Positions 58,102-64,000 of a stretch of 64,000 bases of DNA are shown here, one piece after another. Source of the DNA: Manihot esculenta (lineage: Eukaryota; Streptophyta; Magnoliopsida; Malpighiales; Euphorbiaceae); the NCBI RefSeq assembly GCF_001659605.2, contig NC_035176.2, positions 22,916,847 through 22,980,846 on the forward strand, given 5' to 3'. Under the pieces are notes generated by a model. The model did not search any database. It was not told where the DNA came from and saw only the letters and a program-made list of their open reading frames with translations. The translations under genes were made by a program, and so were the position numbers. The number at the start of each line of letters is the position of its first letter. Position 1 is the stretch's first letter.

Positions 58102-58113
58102 TGGTATCAGAGC
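58102..58113 (+). other. Primer-binding site (tRNA-iMet)
   Basis: TGGTATCAGAGC, three bases after the second GCTGTTACA, matches the 3' end of plant initiator tRNA-Met, the usual chromovirus primer. Confidence 0.9.
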
Positions 58114-58400
58114 TTTGGGCCTCGAGAGTACGGTGTGTTGCACATCGGAAAGAGGTTGGTCTAGAGATCATAGAAGGGCAAGCACAATAGGAGGAATCAT
58201 GTCCACTAGGATAGGATGTCGAGTCCTGTCTTCTAAGAATGATGATGTGAAATGCCATGAGTTTATGCATGTGCATTAATGTTATGTATGTTATGTTATG
58301 TATGCTATGTATGTTGCAGGTTCATGTGTTTTCACCTGAACCGTATGATGCTAATGATTATTTATATGCTTGTGTGTTGTTCTTCAGAGGAGCCAGAATG

Positions 58401-59203
58401 CGAGGTGCTCGTCGATCTGTGGAATCGACTGGATTTCCATCTGAGAGGGAAGGTATGGACACCTTTCCCCCTGCTCTGCCAAGAGCGCAGTCGTGGGGAG
58501 TCAGCAGATGGGGAACATCAAGGGACCCTGGAAGGTCTTTTGATGTAAGCAGGGAAGGAATGGCTCCAAGAAGGATGTCAGCTAGTATGAGGGAAGTAGA
58601 GTTGGATGTTCAGAGAAGAGATGTCAGTTTGGGAATCAGAGTGCCAGAGGAAGGCATAGGAGATTCTCAGGAGGATGCTCAGACTTAGGATTCCAGAATC
58701 TCAGGTTCCAGAGGGATTGATCCCTCCACTCTGAGTACAGCTGCCTCAAGAGATAAAAGGTGGGGAACACCACTAAGAAGTGGGGCAGAGGCCTCAGAAG
58801 GTCGAATAAGAAGTTTTGGAAGAATTTGAAGGCTAGTTTGGGTTTTGGTGGCTCAAGCTCTGGTTCAGGCAGTTCGAGGTGCTTGAGGTGTGGAAGGCCA
58901 CACAAAGGAGTCTGTCGGGTTGGGACGACAACTTGTTTTAGGTGTGGACAGGAAGGACACATAGCACGTGAGTGTCCTACTGTGCCCCGGGTAGCACAGT
59001 CTCAGCCAGCAGCTTCAGCCATGTTTCAGGTTAGTGGTCGAGGTAGAGGAAGAGGGTCAGCCTTTTCTTCTGAAGGTTCCCGCGGAGAAGGTCCGTCAGC
59101 TCCAGCTCGGATCTTCACCCAAGCTCAGCAAGAGGCAGACACATCAAACACAGTGGTGCCAGGTATGCTCACTTTTGAATGTTCTGATGTGTACATTTTG
59201 TGA
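58401..59203 (+). pseudogene. Tekay-like Gag remnant with zinc knuckle
   Basis: The first frame starts MRGARRSVESTGFPSERE and ends at TAG near 58688. A shift then leads to CLRCGRPHKGVCRVGTTTCFRCGQEGHIAREC written in two parts: a first Cys-rich segment (CLRCGRPHKGVC) and a full CX2CX4HX4C knuckle (CFRCGQEGHIAREC, near 58936-58977). A Gly-Arg run (VSGRGRGRGS) follows. The central gag domain between the two parts is missing. The knuckle would bind nucleic acid in an active Gag. Confidence 0.85.
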
Positions 59204-59218
59204 ACCCTAGTGTTTTTC

Positions 59219-60480
59219 TCTTTCTTTAGTTGCCCTAGGAGCCGTTGAGAGGTTGAGTTGATAGCTTCTGGGCTAGAGTGTTCTCTTTGGGTTAGTGGAC
59301 CCGAGTGTGATCCATCTGTGGTAGAGTCAGTCTGCCGGTCCAGTTATGTGTCAGTTGAGGGTAGATGCCTTCCACTCGACTTTGAGGTTCTAGACTTGAT
59401 TGCCTGGACGTCAGTTTAGGGTTGGACTGGATTTTTCTACTCGTAGTGCTATCTTGGTCTGTAGAGACAAGGTAGTCAGGTTCACAGGACAGGATGGGTC
59501 AGAGGTAGTCTTCTGAGGGGACACAGTAGGGATGCCTAGGGGTTTGATGTCAGCCTGTCAGGTTCGTAGGGTGAGTAGGAGGGGTTGTTAGAGGGTTCTA
59601 GCTCTTGTTTGAGGGTTTAGTAGTCGGGTCCGGAAACCAGCCTCAGTGCCAGTTGTAGAGAGAGAGTCTTAGATGTTTTCCCAGGCGGGCTGTCAGGTTT
59701 ACCATCAGTTAGGGCGATAGAGTTCGGAATGGAAGTGGTACTTGGTACCAGAACCATTTCTATCTTCCCTACAAGATGGCACCTGTAGAGTTGTAGGAGT
59801 TGTTAGAGCAGTTGTGAGACTTGGTAGACAAAGGTTTTATCCGACCTAGTACCTCACCCTGAATTGCTCCAGTGTTGTTGTGGGAAAAGAAGGATGGATC
59901 CTTGAGACCCTGTGTTGACTGTAAGTAGTTGAACAAGGTCACTACCAAGCACAGGTATCCGTTAGGATTGGTGACCTATTGGATCAGCTAGCAGGAGCTG
60001 GTTGTTTTCCTAGATAGATATGAAATCTGGGTACTACCTGTGAGAGTTAGAGTTAGTTTTGAGTTAGCAGCCTGTTAGTAAAGATGAAGAGAAGAGTAAG
60101 GATCAGAGTAGCGCTTTGGAAGCGTGTTGAGTTTCAGGAGAAGGTTGGGTATTGCTAAGGTGTGTCTTTTGGGAAGGGTGATTTCCTATGGAGAAAGTCC
60201 ATTCGGATTTCTGGGTTCCTGTGTTATGGAAGCTTGTGTCAGATCCAAGTAAGGTTCGTAAAGGACCAGAGGTGGAGATCTCAGGGGATCTCACCTATGT
60301 TGAGCAGTTAGTGCGGATCATGGACACATAAGTCAGGGAGTTGAGGAACAAGGAATCCTAATGGTGTGAGTCCTTTGGAATCACCACAGTATGGAAAGGT
60401 GCATTTGGAAGACCGGGAGTTCTTACTCCAGCAATACCCGTGTGTCTCTCTTTTAGGAGAGAGGTTTTAGGCTTTGCTTG
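59219..60480 (+). pseudogene. Tekay-like Pol remnant
   Basis: Traces of protease are followed by reverse transcriptase text KMAPVEL, DLVDKGFIRPSTSP, APVLL, KKDGSLRPCVDCK and LNKVTTKHRYPL (59770-59970). The sequence then jumps to the C-terminal end near 60240: DPSKVRKGPEVEISGDLTYVEQ and RELRNKES, the region before and in the chromodomain part. The core of reverse transcriptase, RNase H and integrase is lost. Many TAG and TGA codons stand where the family has CAG, TGG or CGA. Confidence 0.8.
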
Positions 60481-60565
60481 CTTGTTTGCTTGCTTGCTTC
60501 TGTACGTTTGATGTTATGTTTGAGTGTGCCTGTTTGTTGTGGAACATTCGGGAACGAATGTTATT

Positions 60566-60579
60566 AAAGGGGGGAAGAA
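60566..60579 (+). other. Polypurine tract of Tekay-like element
   Basis: AAAGGGGGGAAGAA lies directly before the 3' LTR start TGTAATACCC. It is the normal position of the plus-strand primer. Confidence 0.85.
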
Positions 60580-61392
60580 TGTAATACCCGGCTAGATTCC
60601 GGCATCGGAATCCCTACCTTCCGGCAGAATCTCCGTTGGAATATGGAATTCTGAAGATGCCAGAGGCTTCTAGAGGGGTAAAATGTATTTCTAAAATGTT
60701 TTCACATGATTTCATGGTTTTAAATGGAAAAAAAGAATTGAGTTTTGAAAAGAAAAGACCAAGGAGGCATTTGCCAGGTTCGGCCGCCGAACATGGGAAG
60801 GTTTCGGGAGTGCTTTTGGCCTCCGAAAGTCTTGTTTGAACGAGTCAAGGTTCGGCCGCCGAAGCTCAAGTTCGGCCGCCGAACATGCATGGGTTTAGGG
60901 GGCACGTTAGGCTGCCGAAGGTCTTCGACCAGGCCACCTATAAAGAGCTCTCAGATCGGAAATGGGCGAGTTTTCTCCCCATTCTCGAGCTTAGGTAAGT
61001 TTTTGTCCTCCCTTGGCCGTTTTCATGTTTTTCTTCATCTCCTTCATGTCTTTATGAGTTTCATGGTTGTTTTGAAGAGTTTTCAAGCTTAGATCTAAGT
61101 TTTGGGAGCTTGGAGACCCAAGGAGTAGTTTCCTCCCATCTCCAAGTTAGGGATCACACCAACCCTCGATCTCCAAGAGGTAAGTGTAGATCTTTGCTTT
61201 CCTTTAGGTTTTAATGAAGTTTTAAGAAGTTTTAATGTTTGAGTATGGGTAGATATGCATGTTTAAGTTTATATGGGTTTTATGCCCAATGTATGCTTAT
61301 GCTTGTTTATGCGATGTTATGATGAATGTTTAAGCTAGTTTATGCATGTGGGAGAGTGTGTGCATGATTGGGAAAGAGCAAGTGAGGTTTAG
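60580..61392 (+). repeat. 3' LTR of Tekay-like element, interrupted
   Basis: Nearly identical to 55610-56440 but with one 20-bp GC-motif unit fewer (one motif at 60779-60791 against two at 55808 and 55828). It is broken after AGTGAGGTTTAG by the LTR at 61393; the matching 5' LTR text continues TTTAGAGTAATT. Confidence 0.9.
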
Positions 61393-63073
61393 TGTAACGA
61401 CCCGAAAATCGGACCGCTACCGGCGCTAGAATCCAGGTCGGCTTAAGGCCGCCGGGACCCGTAGCAAGCCTAACATGCATCCTATGAACCTGATTAATCC
61501 CATACATGATCAACAACATACATAAAAATTAAAACTTTTCTTTCATTCATTCTCTCATACACCAACTCAACCTGTGCATGCACTGAACATAAACATAATC
61601 ATAAATATTGGCCCCTCTGTGGGACCTCAACAATGCCCCCAATGGGTGGCATAACATGTGTTGAGTTGGTTTACATAAGCATTACAAAACATCTAAGATC
61701 ATGTATTAAGAGGGATACTATACACATAGGGTCAAGCACAATCTCTAATCCTCAAGGTCATTACATTACATAACTATTCACAACTCTACATCATTATACA
61801 ATTTGTCATGTCCACATTCTAGCTATTACATACACAAGACTTCATTACTCTTGCTGACCTCCTAGTCTACCTTGTACCTGCAAGCCTGGGGGTTAAGGGA
61901 GAGGGGTGAACTACAAGAGCCTAGTGAGCAGAATAATAAAACATTTAAAATATATGATAACATGAAATGCATCACATCACAGCTAATCACATCAAGGATG
62001 AATTTGTCACCAATAGTCCTCTACATGGTCCAACTATGCCAGGGGCGTAGAATGGGCCTCACTGGTCTTTCTCTTACATAATCATAACATAGCATAACAT
62101 AACATTCCAACTGTGCCAGGAGCGTAGAATGGGCCTCACTGGTCTTTCTCTTACATGGTGCCAGGGGCGTAGAATGGGCCTCACTGGTCTTCCGTACCGT
62201 ATCATCATCATATCATAACATATGAGGACTAAAGGATCATTCAACATTCATCCGCATCATCAACATATTATGCAATGCAACATATTCATGAGTTCTAATG
62301 CAAGCACCCTATTATATCTCATGGCATTCATGATGCGTGAATCATGCTAAAACTGGTTTATTTATTTAAAAGCATAAGGGTTATTCCACTCACCTCTGGC
62401 TGAAGCTCTACTGACTCAGAAGCAGCTGAACTCACTGCTGGGGTCCTCGGTTCCTCGGGTCCGAACCTACACAGGTGGACTCAAATGAGGGACCAAACAA
62501 CTAGATTACAACTCTAAAAACATCCCCCAAAAACCCCCTAGAACATCATGAAATAACCATAGAAAATCATGCAAAAGAAGGCTGGACAAGGCACTTTCGG
62601 CGGTAGGTTCGGCGGCCAAAAGTCCCTCCAGAGCCGAAAGTCAGGCAGGTTCGGCGACCGAAACTCCCAGACAGAGCCGAAACTCATGCATGTTCGGCGG
62701 CACTTTCGGCGGCCAAAACTCCCAGACAGAGACGAAAGTCTCCTTTCGGGGGCAAGCTTCGGCAGCCGAAGGCTGCTTCCACAAGCATGTTCGGCGGCCG
62801 AAAGTTCCTTTGGCTGCCGAACCTGGTTTCTCCGTTAGTGGCAGAAACTCAGCTCTTCTATGCATATACGCCTCCCATTCCATCCAAACATGCAAAAACC
62901 TATTCTACAACACACATACACAAGCATACAAGCTCCTAGGGGCTTCAAACTATCTAAAACCCCATCTACAACACATCAAACATGCATTTGCAAGCCACAT
63001 TGTTCATAAACACATATTAAACCCATAAACCTAACCATAAGCTAAACATGCATTCTACCCCATAGATCTTCAT
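61393..63073 (-). mobile_element. Tekay-like LTR, minus strand, interrupted
   Basis: Starts TGTAACGACCCGAAAATCGG and follows the solo LTR at 28861-31061 closely, up to CATTCTACCCCATAGATCTT. It holds a threefold repeat GCGTAGAATGGGCCTCACTG (62045-62190) and a GC-motif array (62595-62825). It is broken at 63074 by another copy. Its right end and duplication (expected TTTAG) are outside the window. Confidence 0.88.
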
Positions 63074-63364
63074 TGCAACGACCCGAAAATCGGACCGCTA
63101 CCGGCGCTAGGATCCAGATCGGCTTAAGGCCGCCGGGACCCGTAGCAAGCCTGACATGTAACCTGAAAACCTATTTAATCCCATACATGATCAACAATCA
63201 TACATAAAAAAATTAAAACTTTTCTTTCATACATTTTCTCATATACCAATCTCAACCTGTGCATGCACTAAACATAAACATAACCATAACCTTGACCCCT
63301 CTGTGGGATCTCATCAATGCCCCAATGGGCGATACAACATAAGTTGAGTTAGTTTACATCTACA
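63074..63364 (-). repeat. Terminal 290 bp of a Tekay-like 3' LTR, joined to integrase
   Basis: Starts TGCAACGACCCGAAAATCGG and matches the first 290 bp of the other minus-strand LTRs. It then switches directly into integrase coding sequence. The rest of the LTR, the 3' untranslated region and the end of pol are deleted. Confidence 0.85.
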
Positions 63365-64000
63365 TCATATGGGTACCACCCTGCTGGTAATTTCTACTAG
63401 CTCAGGCCCTGCCAAGGCCTTCTCTCCAACTTCCTCCCAGCAAACAGGTGACCTGCACTTCCTTCCGTACAAAACTTCATATGGAGCCATCCCGATGCTA
63501 GCATGATGGCTGTTATTGTAGGCAAACTCCACCAAAGGTAGATGCTGCCTCCAAGAACCGCCAAAGTCCAGCACACACATTCGGAGCATATCCTCGATAG
63601 TCTGGATGGTCCTTTCTGACTGTCCATCAGTCTGGGGGTGGAAGGCAGTACTGAAATCCAACCTAGTACCCATGGCATTCTGCAGACTCCGCCAAAACCT
63701 GGAGGTGAACTGGGGCCCTCTATCAGACACTATTGAAACAGGAACCCCATGTAGCCTGACGATCTCATCTACATACACCTGTGCCAATTTGTCCACAGAA
63801 TAGCTACTCCTGACAGGGATGAAGTGAGCAGATTTGGTGAGTCTGTCCACAATCACCCATATGGAGTCCAATCTGTTGGACGTCGCCGGTAACCCCACTA
63901 CGAAGTCCATAGCTATATTCTCCCATTTCCACTCTGGAATAGGTAGCGGGTTAAGCATTCCAGCCGGCTTCTGATGTTCCAGCTTCACCCTCTGACATAC
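63365..64000 (-). pseudogene. Tekay/Del-like integrase core (partial, open)
   Basis: An open minus-strand frame continues beyond the window. It covers the integrase catalytic core with WKWENIAMDFVVGLP (first Asp), IVSDRGPQFTSRFW (second Asp) and HPQTDGQSERTIQT (Glu), then VEFAYNNSHHASIGMAPYE and YGRKCRSPVCW. The DDE triad is intact and no stop interrupts it. It ends artificially at SRVVPI, where the deletion joins it to the LTR end, so the C-terminal DNA-binding part and the chromodomain are lost. The enzyme inserts retrotransposon DNA; this copy is probably not functional. Confidence 0.9.

Larger units (their letters stand above)
55610..61392 (+). mobile_element. Decayed Tekay/Del-like chromovirus element (5' LTR to partial 3' LTR)
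   Basis: The 5' LTR (55610 to 58070/58098) is followed by a tRNA-iMet primer-binding site, gag, worn protease-reverse transcriptase, the end of pol, a polypurine tract (60566-60579) and a 3' LTR starting at 60580. The internal region is only about 2.5 kb, so most of gag, reverse transcriptase, RNase H and integrase are deleted. The 3' LTR is broken at 61392 by another LTR and does not resume in the window. The expected target duplication (GTAGC at 55605-55609) therefore cannot be tested. Confidence 0.88.

Overview
This is plant nuclear DNA, most likely from a eudicot. The evidence is plant-type Ty3/gypsy and Ty1/copia retrotransposons, tRNA-iMet and tRNA-Asp primer-binding sites, DUF4283-type LINE remnants, AT-rich intergenic DNA and one spliced host gene for a pectin galactan synthase. 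The LTR style, with dense TTCGGCCGCCGAA motifs, makes me think of Euphorbiaceae (cassava or rubber tree relatives), but that is a weak inference. No tRNA, rRNA, CRISPR or prokaryotic feature was seen.

Layout. 1-1334: two pieces of a Tekay/Del-like chromovirus LTR, one inside the other. 1335-18135: a decayed Tat-like gypsy element on the minus strand. It has an LTR and gag at the right, a 69-bp tandem array in the middle and an extra antisense ORF at the left, and it carries a hAT MITE. Its array is split by a solo Athila-like LTR (5108-15584), which is itself split by a structurally complete Athila element (6395-15471). Each insertion has a target-site duplication. 18398-25359: a decayed copia element of about 4.7 kb carrying two solo-LTR-like insertions. 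25360-27648: AT-rich DNA without genes. 27649-35425: two head-to-tail copies of an internally deleted copia element; the first holds a 2.2-kb solo LTR and the second is cut by a Tekay LTR plus gag fragment (35426-38035). 38036-42334: AT-rich DNA with a LINE remnant. 42335-45471: the only host gene seen, a two-exon GALS/GT92 glycosyltransferase on the minus strand with a MITE in its intron. 45472-48709: its upstream region, with three G-boxes. 48710-64000: a LINE fragment, a second Tat-like remnant (49146-54795) holding a solo LTR, an Athila-like LTR piece, and a Tekay element (from 55610) whose 3' LTR is hit by a Tekay LTR that is hit by a third Tekay copy running off the window.

How it works together. 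Apart from GALS, the window is a nest of retroelements whose order can be read from the duplications. The strongest unexplained signal is the short GC-rich motif TTCGGCCGCCGAA. It occurs as arrays in LTRs of two unrelated gypsy lineages and also inside the gag-pol reading frame of the Athila element. In both elements with paired LTRs, the two LTRs differ by one inter-motif unit. In related Athila-like LTRs the same slot holds a different inverted-repeat array, built on TTTGCCCAAA. This suggests an exchangeable, slippage-prone cassette. Coordinates of TSD-bounded elements are exact; ends of decayed pieces are approximate.
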